In this document: piece by piece, positions 7,967 through 16,497 of the stretch
Layout of the letters: every line of letters starts with the position of its first letter
Position numbering within the stretch: the stretch's first letter is position 1
NCBI GenBank assembly: GCA_965662545.1
Contig: CBFIHZ010000035.1
Span: 1 to 35,878, forward strand
DNA from: CPC320 sp002684375
Lineage (GTDB): Bacteria; Pseudomonadota; Alphaproteobacteria; Rhodobacterales; Rhodobacteraceae
Length of the DNA: 35,878 nt
Direction: 5' to 3'
Notes under the pieces: generated by a model
Told to the model about the DNA's origin: nothing
Seen by the model: the letters and a program-made list of their open reading frames with translations, nothing else
Databases searched by the model: none
Translations under genes and position numbers: made by a program

Positions 7967-9452
7967 TAACTATTATCTGAATGGTTTGAAAAATACGCTT
8001 TTTGTTGGAGCCCTCGGCACACTTGGAGCTTGCCTAATTGGAATTCCACTCGCCTTTTTCACCACACGATTCTTAATCACAGGAAAGACCCTCATCTCTA
8101 CTCTCGCTATTTTGGTATTAGTATCCCCTCCGTTCATCAGTGCTTACGCTTGGATCATGATGATGGGATCCAATGGGGTCATCACAAACTTTTTTGGCGG
8201 TATTGGCATTAACATACCCACCATCTACGGTGCCCACGGGATCATTCTTGTCTTCTCATTAAAGTTTTTCCCGTTTATTTTTCTAATGACACAGACTGCA
8301 TTGACTGCGGTCAATAAATCCTTTGAAGACGCCGCAGAAAATCTAGGGTGCAGCCCTTGGCAACGCTTTGTAAAGGTCACGCTCCCACTTGTTTTTCCAG
8401 CGGTCAGCACCGGAGCCATCATCTGCTTTGTGCTTTCAATCGCTGACTTTGGAACGCCCGCCATTCTCGGTCGCGGATTTCGGACACTGTCCACAATTGC
8501 CTTATCGGCCTATCGCTCAGAGTTGGGTGGGCCCCCTACCATGGCCGTCACAGTTTCGATTTTGATGATGGCAATTTCAATGATTGCCCTCGTTGCACAA
8601 CGGAGAATTCTTGCTAATCGTCGCTATGCTAGCTCTCTCACAAATCTACCGGTCGCTGTTAAGTTATCCGGTTGGAAGAACGCAGCAGTTCATTTTTTTA
8701 GCCATGGTATTGTGTTTCTGGCTATGCTGCCATCGGCTGTTGTCGTGTATACATCGTTTCTAAAGACGAAAGGCCCTGTTTTTGTTGGGGGGTTTGGCTT
8801 GGAGAGCTATGATCGGATTTGGCGAGATGCGCCGGATGCTATCTACAACAGCTTTCTCTTCGCAATAATCGCGGTGACATTTATCACGATCACCTCGGGA
8901 CTAATAAGCTATGTTATTGTCCGAAGAGATACAAAGGCGGCGGCGGCAATCGACTTCCTAATGATGGTGCCTTACCTCGTGCCAGGCGTTGTCATGGCAA
9001 TCGGTTTTGTGACCGTGTTTAGAAATGGGATGCCAAACTTCTTTGGTCCCGCATTTCTTCTAGTTATGATCTATTATATCAGACGGCTTCCTTACGGTGT
9101 CCGCTCTACAACATCCAGTTTACGGCAAATCAAACCTTCACTAGAGGAGGCCGCTGTAAATCTTGGCGCCACACCTCTTGGCGCATTTGTAAAGATCACC
9201 GTGCCGCTTATTTTTCCTGGAATTGTGGTTGGCGCATTGATGGGTTTCATCACCGCTATCAACGAACTCTCATCGACCCTGATCCTCTACGACGCTGGAA
9301 CAATCACCATGCCCGTTAAAGTCTATTTGGCGGTTCTCGATGGTGAATTTGGACTGGCGGCGGCATTGTCTACAATTTTGCTTTTGAGCACAGGAGCCTG
9401 TGTCTATGCAGTCTTCCGCTTTGCCGAAAACCGCAATTCTGCATTTATCTAG
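7947..9452 (+). CDS. Two-domain ABC permease, iron(III)/FbpB type, 5'-truncated
   Basis: A 501-residue inner-membrane permease with two fused transmembrane domains, as in FbpB/SfuB-type (iron, phosphonate or sugar-phosphate) importers. Both EAA coupling loops are present: EDAAENLGCSPWQRFVKVTL and LEEAAVNLGATPLGAFVKIT. Family members usually have about 550 residues, with an extra N-terminal helix before the NGLKNTLFVGALGTLG segment. Here homology begins at about 7971 and the preceding codons, including the TTG start at 7947, are antisense to the MATE fragment. The gene has therefore lost its 5' end, its promoter and any upstream binding-protein or ATPase genes. The AGGA before the next gene suggests it was once co-transcribed with the phosphatase. 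It is probably non-functional. Confidence 0.8.
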   Translation: MNTRFTRNYYLNGLKNTLFVGALGTLGACLIGIPLAFFTTRFLITGKTLISTLAILVLVSPPFISAYAWIMMMGSNGVITNFFGGIGINIPTIYGAHGIILVFSLKFFPFIFLMTQTALTAVNKSFEDAAENLGCSPWQRFVKVTLPLVFPAVSTGAIICFVLSIADFGTPAILGRGFRTLSTIALSAYRSELGGPPTMAVTVSILMMAISMIALVAQRRILANRRYASSLTNLPVAVKLSGWKNAAVHFFSHGIVFLAMLPSAVVVYTSFLKTKGPVFVGGFGLESYDRIWRDAPDAIYNSFLFAIIAVTFITITSGLISYVIVRRDTKAAAAIDFLMMVPYLVPGVVMAIGFVTVFRNGMPNFFGPAFLLVMIYYIRRLPYGVRSTTSSLRQIKPSLEEAAVNLGATPLGAFVKITVPLIFPGIVVGALMGFITAINELSSTLILYDAGTITMPVKVYLAVLDGEFGLAAALSTILLLSTGACVYAVFRFAENRNSAFI

Positions 9453-9460
9453 GATAACCT

Positions 9461-10441
9461 ATGAATATTGAAGCATTTTCACGTTGCAAATACCGAGAAG
9501 CTGATCGCCCAGGCGACGATGTGCCGTTTATTTTACCAGGTATCGCAATAGGCCTGTTCGACGGTGCGACTGACGCGAAAGGAACTTTAATCAACACCAC
9601 GCCTGCAGGCCGGATGGCCGCATTGAATGCCGCAGAATGCGCAGCACAATTGCTAACACCTCCCGAGAACCGCAAGCTGCCAGCTCGAGAACTTGTTAAT
9701 AAACTCAGCACGCTCTATGCAAAAAGCTTTGAAAAATATTCTCTCTCGCCTCTTCCCGCGACGACACTTGCTTTAGCTATCGATTGTGGCGAAAATTGGA
9801 GATTTTTCTGTCTTGGTGATAGTGGCATAAGGATCAATGGTTCAGAGACACTGAGGCATACAAAGCTAATCGATGATGTCGCTACTTTCGCTCGCGTTGC
9901 ACTTTTCCACGACCTGTCTAAGAGGCTGCCAGATCTAGACTCTGCTGAAATGGCAGCCAGACGTGTTATTTTTTTGGGTTTTGATGATGCTGTGAAAGAC
10001 GGAATTCTGGGCCGCCAACTAGCAGACAATATCATCGCCCAGACCATCGTGGCACTGAGCCTTCAAAACGAAGGTGCTATTGTTGGAGATTTTCTTGCTG
10101 CCGGGATCTGTATGCAGTATCGTTTCGCAAATGAAGTTGGCAATTCGCTTTGCTATGATGTGCTAGCTGACGGTACGCCTCAAATTGGTGATTGGGTCGA
10201 CGCATTGCGACCAAAAGAAGACGTGCAATCCATTGAAGTGTTCAGCGACGGATACGCCAAATTGCCAGACAACCCAACTGTTGCAGCTTGGGAGGCGGCA
10301 TTTGAGGCAACGGATAGACAAGATTTCCACAGAATTAGTGAATACGCGACCGTAAAAGGGGGAACCGAGCACGAGTTCTTTGATGACAGGACCGTAGTGA
10401 TCGTACAATGCCCTCGGGTTCTGTCAGACAAAACCACTTGA
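9461..10441 (+). CDS. PP2C-like serine/threonine phosphatase, 3' end altered by an IS end
   Basis: A 326-residue protein with PP2C (PPM) metal-site motifs: GLFDGATDAKG (D34, D38), FFCLGDSGIRI, IEVFSDGYAKLP and EFFDDRTVVIVQ. The order matches the PPM fold, which dephosphorylates phosphoserine/threonine or, in divergent members, small phosphate esters. There is no signal peptide. ATG 9461 follows AGGATAACCT, eight bases after the ABC permease stop, so the two belonged to one operon. The last residues (VLSDKTT) are read from an IS6-type terminus beginning at 10417, so the natural C-terminus has been replaced. The core motifs are complete, but a promoter is unlikely because the upstream permease is truncated. 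The partner substrate is unknown. Confidence 0.72.
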   Translation: MNIEAFSRCKYREADRPGDDVPFILPGIAIGLFDGATDAKGTLINTTPAGRMAALNAAECAAQLLTPPENRKLPARELVNKLSTLYAKSFEKYSLSPLPATTLALAIDCGENWRFFCLGDSGIRINGSETLRHTKLIDDVATFARVALFHDLSKRLPDLDSAEMAARRVIFLGFDDAVKDGILGRQLADNIIAQTIVALSLQNEGAIVGDFLAAGICMQYRFANEVGNSLCYDVLADGTPQIGDWVDALRPKEDVQSIEVFSDGYAKLPDNPTVAAWEAAFEATDRQDFHRISEYATVKGGTEHEFFDDRTVVIVQCPRVLSDKTT

Positions 10442-10508
10442 AATCTGACGAGCGACTTTTTAGCATCTTTGAATGACAAAACACTCTCTATTCCGCTACT
10501 TTAAAACG
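10417..10508 (+). mobile_element. Second IS6-family left-end remnant
   Basis: GGTTCTGTCAGACAAAAC resembles an IS6-type terminus and aligns without gaps to 6888 onward over about 87 bases (about 17 differences by eye). An ATG at 10473 starts MTKHSLFRYFKTN, matching the conserved transposase N-terminus, and similarity is lost after this point. Only the left end and about 12 codons remain. It lies in the same orientation as the 6888 copy, so the 3.5 kb between them are bracketed by direct copies. Confidence 0.7.
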
Positions 10509-10689
10509 AACTTTTCTATCTCAGAAAAAGCCTTTACTCTTCAGTTGTTTGCTCTCGGCTATTTCTGTCGAACCTAGGTTTTTGTCCTGAATTGACTAAC
10601 ACCAGTTTTCATTTTCTGATTAACGAAAAAGCAAAGATTTCGATACTGACATCCGCAATAAGCATCGTACATAAGTCTGCTTACTCGAA

Positions 10690-10802
10690 TTTACAAAATC
10701 TCACCATTTTATTACTGCTGTTAAATTAAGATACGACATCGTGGGTTGTGTGCTCCCGCAACCAAAGCAAATGACGCTAACCTAATAAGTTGGCGTTTTT
10801 TG
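10690..10802 (+). ncRNA. Candidate small RNA, copy A
   Basis: The block 10734-10765 is identical to 29348-29379 (32 bases) and contains a hairpin with arms GGTTGTG and CGCAACC around the loop TGCTCC. A Rho-independent terminator follows at 10775-10802. Upstream, both copies also share ATTTACA(A/T)AATCTCA about 45 bases before the identical block, probably promoter sequence. No ribosome site or open frame is present. The loop carries CTCC, complementary to Shine-Dalgarno sequences, which suggests a trans-acting RNA. The 5' end is uncertain, and I do not recognise a named family. Confidence 0.5.
10775..10802 (+). terminator. Rho-independent terminator of candidate sRNA A
   Basis: Stem CGCTAAC/GTTGGCG (one G-U pair) with a seven-base loop, followed by a run of T. 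It sits 10 bases after the block shared with 29348-29379. Confidence 0.65.
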
Positions 10803-11121
10803 CGTTTTAGGGCACATCTTTACTTTTAAATAATTGCCGCGTTCATGGACGCTTTTAAACTTCACTTAACGCCTACCAATTCCATGTAAGTGCAAAATGC
10901 CAATAACACGGTCTTTGCCGATCAAGTCTCATCGATAGTTCGATTATAGTTGGCCAGACCTAGGTCGCTGATGTACGTTCCCTATTCCACTTACCCTTGG
11001 AGCCATCATCCCAGTGGACCTTGGGCTGTCCATGCATTAACGGTCACCTCGGACCAGTTTATTTTAGCTGATCAATTAATTCTTTCGGCCACGGATGTTC
11101 TGAACTGGAAAGATGAGCAAT

Positions 11122-12312
11122 ATGAAAACTACAAACCGCTCTGGTACTTATCTTTCCGTTCTAGTGATTTTGAGTTCAACACATCTGTTGAACGACCTGA
11201 TGCAATCGCTAATCCCAGCGTCCTATCCAGTCTTGAAGGAAACATACTCGCTGGATTTTGTTCAAATTGGCATGATTACTCTGACGTTCCAGATTGCAGG
11301 CGCCTTGCTGCAACCAGTGATTGGTACAGTCACCGACAAGCATGCGGCGCCCTTTTCGCCAGTAATAGGAATGATGTTCACGCTCTCTGGCTTGGTTAAC
11401 CTCGCTTTTGCTCAGACCTATGAAATGATTCTCGTCTCTGTGGCGTTGATTGGGGTTGGATCATCGATTTTTCATCCAGAGGCGACGCGGATGGCAAGGT
11501 ATGCAGCAGGAAGACGTCAGGGACTTGCGCAGGGCATCTTTCAGGTTGGCGGCCAGACAGGCGGCGCGCTCGGGCCTGTGTTTGCCGCGTTCATAATTGT
11601 GCCATGGGGGCTGTCTAGCCTCGCGTGGTTCGCGGTTCTAGCCCTTTTGGCAATGCTACTTTTGATATGGATCGGGAGCAAACAGCGTGAGATCAGCGCC
11701 GAATTCATGGCCTTGCGGGCACAGCGTGAAACTGAAATCGAAATGCCGATACACACGCCTATAACCATTGGCATCGGCCTGGTCGTCCTGACCTTTCTGA
11801 TGTTCACCAAGAATTTCTACGGCGAAAGTTTTAGATCCTTTTACACATTCTACCTCATCGAACGCTTTGGTCTTTCCATCCCTGCGTCTCAGTTGATGCT
11901 GTTCATCTTTCTTTTTGCAGCGGCCGCGGGCGTATTGATTGGTGGTATCGTGGGTGATCGTATCGGGCGTTACAAGATTATTTGGATTTCAGTGCTTGGG
12001 CCGCTACCGTTTACTTTGGTCTTGCCCTACGCAGATTTGCTTTGGACTGGTGTGTTGACAATTACGATAAACGTGATCATGGCCAGCGCGTTCGCTTCGA
12101 TCCTGATCTATGCTATAGAACTTGTGCCCAACCGGATCGGATTGATTGGCGGATTGTTTTATGGGCTCAACTTTGGACTTGGCGGCGTCGCTGCAGCCTT
12201 CCTCGGAGTACTCACTGAGAACTATGGCGTTGAGACCATGTATTTTATCTGCTCATTTTTGCCACTTGCGGGATTAATGGCTTGGTTTCTGCCGAGGATT
12301 GAAGAGGGCTGA
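11122..12312 (+). CDS. MFS transporter, fosmidomycin-resistance (Fsr)-like
   Basis: A 396-residue inner-membrane protein with about 12 hydrophobic segments, matching the Fsr (fosmidomycin resistance) branch of the major facilitator superfamily. Features are HLLNDLMQSLIPASYPVLKE in helix 1, the cytoplasmic loop GTVTDKHAAPF, the FHPEATRMAR segment typical of Fsr proteins, a charged central loop near residues 190-215, and GIVGDRIGRYK in the second half. GGAAAG (11107-11112) directly abuts an ATG at 11113 but is nine bases from the ATG at 11122, so I chose the latter. It stands alone between two gaps. Drug specificity is inferred from family only; many Fsr-like proteins export other small molecules. 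Confidence 0.82.
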   Translation: MKTTNRSGTYLSVLVILSSTHLLNDLMQSLIPASYPVLKETYSLDFVQIGMITLTFQIAGALLQPVIGTVTDKHAAPFSPVIGMMFTLSGLVNLAFAQTYEMILVSVALIGVGSSIFHPEATRMARYAAGRRQGLAQGIFQVGGQTGGALGPVFAAFIIVPWGLSSLAWFAVLALLAMLLLIWIGSKQREISAEFMALRAQRETEIEMPIHTPITIGIGLVVLTFLMFTKNFYGESFRSFYTFYLIERFGLSIPASQLMLFIFLFAAAAGVLIGGIVGDRIGRYKIIWISVLGPLPFTLVLPYADLLWTGVLTITINVIMASAFASILIYAIELVPNRIGLIGGLFYGLNFGLGGVAAAFLGVLTENYGVETMYFICSFLPLAGLMAWFLPRIEEG

Positions 12313-13206
12313 CATTGCCCACGCGCTACTGATAGTTTGCATTTCAATCTTTACTACACACAAAGCCCACAGCCGTTTATTTCGGTGATCAAGTCAATGT
12401 CACTGAATCAGAAAGCCTCTGATCCGCGCACCTTCAACGGCATTGCTAAGGTTCAGAGCAAAGCGCGTACTGTATTGAAACGGGTGGGCGTTGAGAGGCT
12501 GATTGCAACGCCCATAAGCTGGATTTGGATTCTAGAGCGATAAAACAGACCAAATAGAAATCATGACGACCAAAATGAGGCACACAGTCATAAAAATATT
12601 TATCTGGTTTTGCGTCCTGACCAGAAGGTTAAGTTCATTAAATCTGACGCCTGTGTAAAGCCAAATCACATTTACTGCAGATGAAATTCATCTGGAATGT
12701 AAATTCTTATAAAAAGTTGTCTGGATAGAACGCAAAGCCACTGAAAAAAGTTGTATGAATGGCATATTCTTTAAGATTTATAAATTTTAATGATACACTT
12801 GTGACAAATCCGGGCGCAGTCATTTCAATAAAAGCGATCTCTGGTTTTGCTAAAGCATTCCGTAAAAATAGTTATCCAGAACACCTAGCGCAAATGAAGA
12901 GTAATATCGCCCGGATAAGCGGCTTGGCTAAAATGATTGTGGCTAACCCAGTGATGATCCGTCAATCCTGATAATAGGTAAGGTTTTGCTGCCCCCGCAA
13001 AAGTGGTAAACACTGCGCCTTGTCTCTTTCTCTCGGAGCTCTACTGGCTCCAAAAGGTTAATTTAATCACGGTAGCTAAGCATGCAATTATTTTACCGCT
13101 TTTCCTACCTCTACAATCGAATTAGCTCTATAGCACACCCTATCTTTGAATATAAGTCATTGATGATAAACGATACATCAATTACCAAAGATCATAGTTT
13201 CAAATC
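12313..13206. other. 894-base region without a recognised gene
   Basis: Two short open frames (12337-12543, TTG start; 12759-12971, 70 codons starting MAYSLRFINF) have no clear ribosome site and no family I recognise. The second is the better candidate for a small protein. A near-perfect inverted repeat CAGATGAAATTCATCTG lies near 12680 and a GGAGC/GCTCC hairpin near 13037. The region is AT-rich compared with the genes on either side and may hold decayed sequence. Confidence 0.35.
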
Positions 13207-15234
13207 CTACTCTTGCTGCTGCGCAACAAGAGCAAGTGCACGGATCGGAGAACCTGTTCCATTCTCAATTTTTAATGGAGCAGCTATCAGGATTGCACCT
13301 TTGGGCGGCAACTGATCCAGATTGGTTAGTGACGCCAGCCCAAAACAGTTATCGCGGTGCAGGTAATTATGTGCAGGGTAAGGTGGACTGAACTTGCCTG
13401 CCATGCCTGCATCTGTACCGATACATTGGCTGCCCCAACCAACAATACCTTTAGACAACAAATAATCCATGCATTCGGTAGTTGGACCAGGGCTATGTGA
13501 ACCATCCTCATGCGGGTTGGGATCTTCGTTCAGAAACAGTTTTTCATTGTGGCTTCGCGCATCCCAATCGCTGCGCATAACCACCCATTCGCCTGGATTG
13601 ATGTTTCCGTATTCCACTTCCCAAACTTTCACGTGTTCGGCTGTCAAAAGAAAATCTGGGTCCTTGGCACAATCTTTAGAACAATCAATCACGTTTACCG
13701 GCGCCATCAACCGTTGCACATCAAGGGTATCAGTATAACCATCCTCAAAATCCTTGCCAGAAATCCAGTGGTGTGGTGCATCAAAATGTGTGCCAGAGTG
13801 TTCGCCTAATTTTAACCAGTTCCAAGCAAAAAATGGCCCATCAGCATCATAGTTGCTGATTGAGTGAATTTCGACCTTTGGCGTATTTTTGGCAAAATCT
13901 ATTGGCAAATGCAGGATTGGAGTTTCAGGGCCCAGCACAGCAGTACAATCTACTACACGGATCTTCCCAGACAAAAGCATCGGCCCAAGGCTGCCCAGAA
14001 GGTCCGTAGATGACATAGGTGCAGCCTGCTGACCTGCTGATGTAATTTTTTGCAAGCCATGTCCAGCCAAGCCATGTCCAGCAAAGCGTCGGCGTCGGCG
14101 GTTCAACACTTCAGCAGTCATGTCAAAAACTGTGTCGATTGTTTCTGCCCCAGTCATGTTACCTGGTGAAAGGCGTAATAGTTGCCCACGGAAATCAACC
14201 GAAAGTCCCTCAACACCAAGCGCTCCAACAATGGCAGCTGCCTCAGCTTTGTCGGGAAAACGTAACATCACTGAACCGCCGCGTTTTTCAGCATCCCGTG
14301 GCGAATGTAAGGGTAAATCCAGAATATCCGCCCGCGCGATAATCTTGTCCACCAGCTGACGATTCCAAGCTGCCATTTCCTCATGCTTTTGCTCAGAATG
14401 CCAGCGCAACGCAGGCAAGGAAGTAATTGCGGCTACGGACCCAGGCGTACCGCTGTCAAAGCGCCGAATATCTGGAGCATATTCAAATTTGTTAAAATCC
14501 CATGAAAATGGATTATTTTGTGCGAACCAGCCTCGTCCCTCCGGGGTCAGATTTAAGGCTAGGGCTTTATCAACATACAAGATGCCCGCGCCTGGGGTTC
14601 CGCAAATCCATTTAAGGCTAGTTGAAATAACAAAATCGACCTTTGGATTCATCACATCGAATGGGATCAATCCGGCAGCCTGCGTGATATCCACACCGAT
14701 TATGCTACCCATTTCACGCCCATGCGCCACAAGCGGGGTCAAATCGACTCGCGCTGACGCCGTTGATGTCACCCAAGTCAACACCGTCAACCCAACATCG
14801 CGGCCCCAGCGAGCTATGAAATCCTCTGCCTCAACCCAAGACTTCCCTTCTGTCAGCGGTACAGTATCAAGTGTAAAACCCATCTTTGGAGCTAGGCCTG
14901 CTAAAAGAAAATGCAGCGATGGAAAACAGTCGCCGGAGACCAGGACCCTTTTTCCACACAGCGACCCCTCCGGCAACGAACGTATGAGCTTGTGCATACC
15001 ATCTGTCACATTTTCGCAAGTTGTGGTTGACCCCTTGGGAGCATTAATGATGCGCCGCCAGTAATCAATAAAATCCTGTCGTTTCTGCAGGACATAACCC
15101 CATTGTTTATCATTTGCAGCAGACCATATTTCGGAAAATTCAGCGGCGGCATCTGTCATATCCTGCTCTTTACCCGGATACATCCCGATGGAATGGTAAA
15201 GAAAATAGCCCCGATGTTGGGTATTGGTCAGCAT
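13207..15234 (-). CDS. Fusion: kynureninase-like aminotransferase (class V) + KynB/cyclase-family hydrolase
   Basis: A 675-residue two-domain protein. Residues 1-380 are a PLP-dependent class V fold related to kynureninase: CENVTDGMHKL, the pyridine-ring Asp in VDITQAAGLIPFD (D182) and the presumed Schiff-base lysine in SLKWICGTPGAG (K208). Residues 407-675 are a cyclase-family metal hydrolase with HSGTHFDAPHHW (from H479), the metal-site motif of bacterial kynurenine formamidase KynB. The linker (379-406) is built from short repeats. Together the domains could convert N-formylkynurenine to kynurenine and then anthranilate; this is inferred from families, and class V enzymes vary in substrate. 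GCGGA eight bases before ATG 15234 supports the start. M407 may be an ancestral separate start. No tryptophan dioxygenase is nearby. Confidence 0.85.
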   Translation of the reverse strand: MLTNTQHRGYFLYHSIGMYPGKEQDMTDAAAEFSEIWSAANDKQWGYVLQKRQDFIDYWRRIINAPKGSTTTCENVTDGMHKLIRSLPEGSLCGKRVLVSGDCFPSLHFLLAGLAPKMGFTLDTVPLTEGKSWVEAEDFIARWGRDVGLTVLTWVTSTASARVDLTPLVAHGREMGSIIGVDITQAAGLIPFDVMNPKVDFVISTSLKWICGTPGAGILYVDKALALNLTPEGRGWFAQNNPFSWDFNKFEYAPDIRRFDSGTPGSVAAITSLPALRWHSEQKHEEMAAWNRQLVDKIIARADILDLPLHSPRDAEKRGGSVMLRFPDKAEAAAIVGALGVEGLSVDFRGQLLRLSPGNMTGAETIDTVFDMTAEVLNRRRRRFAGHGLAGHGLQKITSAGQQAAPMSSTDLLGSLGPMLLSGKIRVVDCTAVLGPETPILHLPIDFAKNTPKVEIHSISNYDADGPFFAWNWLKLGEHSGTHFDAPHHWISGKDFEDGYTDTLDVQRLMAPVNVIDCSKDCAKDPDFLLTAEHVKVWEVEYGNINPGEWVVMRSDWDARSHNEKLFLNEDPNPHEDGSHSPGPTTECMDYLLSKGIVGWGSQCIGTDAGMAGKFSPPYPAHNYLHRDNCFGLASLTNLDQLPPKGAILIAAPLKIENGTGSPIRALALVAQQQE
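14057..14101 (-). repeat. Tandem repeats forming the fusion linker
   Basis: Two near-identical 15-base units (14057-14071 and 14072-14086) encode GHGLA twice on the minus strand. Next to them CGTCGG-type repeats (14087-14101) encode a run of five arginines. The repeats join the two enzyme domains, and their number could vary between strains. Confidence 0.8.
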
Positions 15235-16497
15235 GATTAATTCCGCTTCTTTTAAACGTTTTACTGTACTTGCGACGCCCTAGAAATATCTCTCAATTTG
15301 GATGCTAGTCCAAATGTGATGGTTGGTCCATCCGCATAAGATGAACATAATTCACCCCAGAAATCAAAACCCAAGACCTAAATTCTGTTAATATTCAGTG
15401 TTCTCCTTTCGGATAATTTCTGGTTCAATCTACCAAAATAAGGCTCAAACAATGCACACTCAATTTTTGATCAGCATTGTAAAAACGACGACTGTGAGGC
15501 TTCATTGTTTGAGTAAATAAAGTGAACCAACTGAACCTCCTCCGACTAAAGTCGAAGGGTTCAGTGGTTTAGAGTGCCTGCGGCGCACAGTGGGATCTTT
15601 TCCGACTGAAGTCGGAGGTTTCAAACCAGATTTTTGGAAAATGAAATTGCCATCAGGGTATTTTAAAGATGTTTTGTGGATTCTTTTGATGGAGTCACCC
15701 CGGCAAGATTTGCTAAATACACTTGAGTAAAATTCAGTTTCAAAAATTTCCAGTATTGTGTTTTCGGAAATACACACCGTACAAAACTAAGAGGCTATAA
15801 ACACGTAGAGATTTTTAATATAAATAATTTCCAGCATAATTCGAAAATACGCCGTTATGAACGGAGCCCATGAAAGGATAAAGTTGGGCCTTCAGTAATT
15901 TGAAAAGCGACGTAAACAACTGAGCTCGCGCATTAGAAATGTGGCTCGTAAGAACTCATCGCTTTAAGACTAATGTCCGGACACTTAGAAGATCTGGTCG
16001 GGTCCCTAGAATTACCGGTGGAGGTTCAAACTTCAGGCCATTAGTAAACAGAGTTTTTGACAAGGTAGCGTCCGCTGGCTTGGCAAAAACAGGCTCTTAG
16101 GCCGTTATTTCATAAAATTCACACAGAGAAATTAGTAAGCTGCGGTTAAGCTGTCTATATTTTTAAGTATCTTGCAGAGAAGCTCTTTCTGCACCTAAAT
16201 TTTTAAAATCATGGTCATTAGGCCATGCAAAACCGGATCAATATTTAAAATAATAATAAAGATCGCGGGAGAAGCCATTCATACCTGATGAAGACTAACG
16301 CGCCTCCGCTTGTGAACAAGAACTACAATTCCCTTCGGCTTCGCAAAATATTTTCTGCAAACACTTCTCATCCCAAAATTGTGCTCGTATGCTTCAATAG
16401 AGAGGTGGAAAGTTTGATTTATTAATATGCAGTGGGTTGCATAGGTTAAAATTTAAACCATGGTTCAACGGAGCAGTAGTTGTAGAGGGAACGATAG
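15235..16497. other. 1.26-kb divergent intergenic region
   Basis: Lies between the minus-strand fusion gene and the plus-strand aldo/keto reductase operon, so it should hold two promoters. The only structured part I can support is the hairpin set at 15528-15620. The rest is AT-rich, has many stops in all frames, and shows no protein family I recognise. A 91-codon minus-strand frame (15502-15777) overlaps the hairpins and looks non-coding. No transposase or TnpB core is visible. Confidence 0.5.
15528..15620 (-). mobile_element. Orphan IS200/IS605-like hairpin set (possible right end / omega-RNA remnant)
   Basis: Two related stem-loops lie 35 bases apart. One has outer arms ACTGAACC/GGTTCAGT (15530-15537, 15558-15565) enclosing CGACT/AGTCG. 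The other is TCCGACT/AGTCGGA with a two-base loop (15601-15616). Between them is GTGC/GCAC (15574-15588). Paired CGACTT-type hairpins beside GGTTCA resemble the 3' ends of IS200/IS605-type elements and the guide-RNA scaffolds that overlap tnpB ends. If so, tnpB would have been on the minus strand at higher coordinates, but none remains. Confidence 0.4.

Larger units (their letters stand above)
10509..11121. other. Intergenic region with a candidate small RNA
   Basis: Apart from the candidate small RNA at about 10690-10802, I see no gene. An open frame starting near 10950 runs on into the MFS gene in another frame and is not coding. The stretch 10850-11110 should contain the promoter of the MFS gene, but no box is convincing enough to mark. 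Confidence 0.4.

Noticed and set aside
10734..10765. The 32-base shared block considered as a tRNA 3' end or attachment site
   Set aside because: It ends near CCA but has no T-arm GGTTCRA or cloverleaf, and both copies are followed by terminators, which fits sRNA genes better.
10950..11399. 149-codon plus-strand frame across the start of the MFS gene
   Set aside because: Most of it overlaps the MFS gene in another frame, and the upstream part resembles no protein.
12337..12543. 68-codon plus-strand frame after the MFS gene
   Set aside because: TTG start, no ribosome site, no recognisable family in this or the opposite strand.
14057..14086. Short tandem repeats considered as a CRISPR-like array
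   Set aside because: Two directly adjacent 15-base units inside a coding frame with no spacers; they encode the GHGLA linker.
15502..15777. 91-codon minus-strand frame considered as a TnpB C-terminus
   Set aside because: It spans the hairpins but contains none of the RuvC or zinc-finger residues of TnpB; kept only as part of the hairpin discussion.
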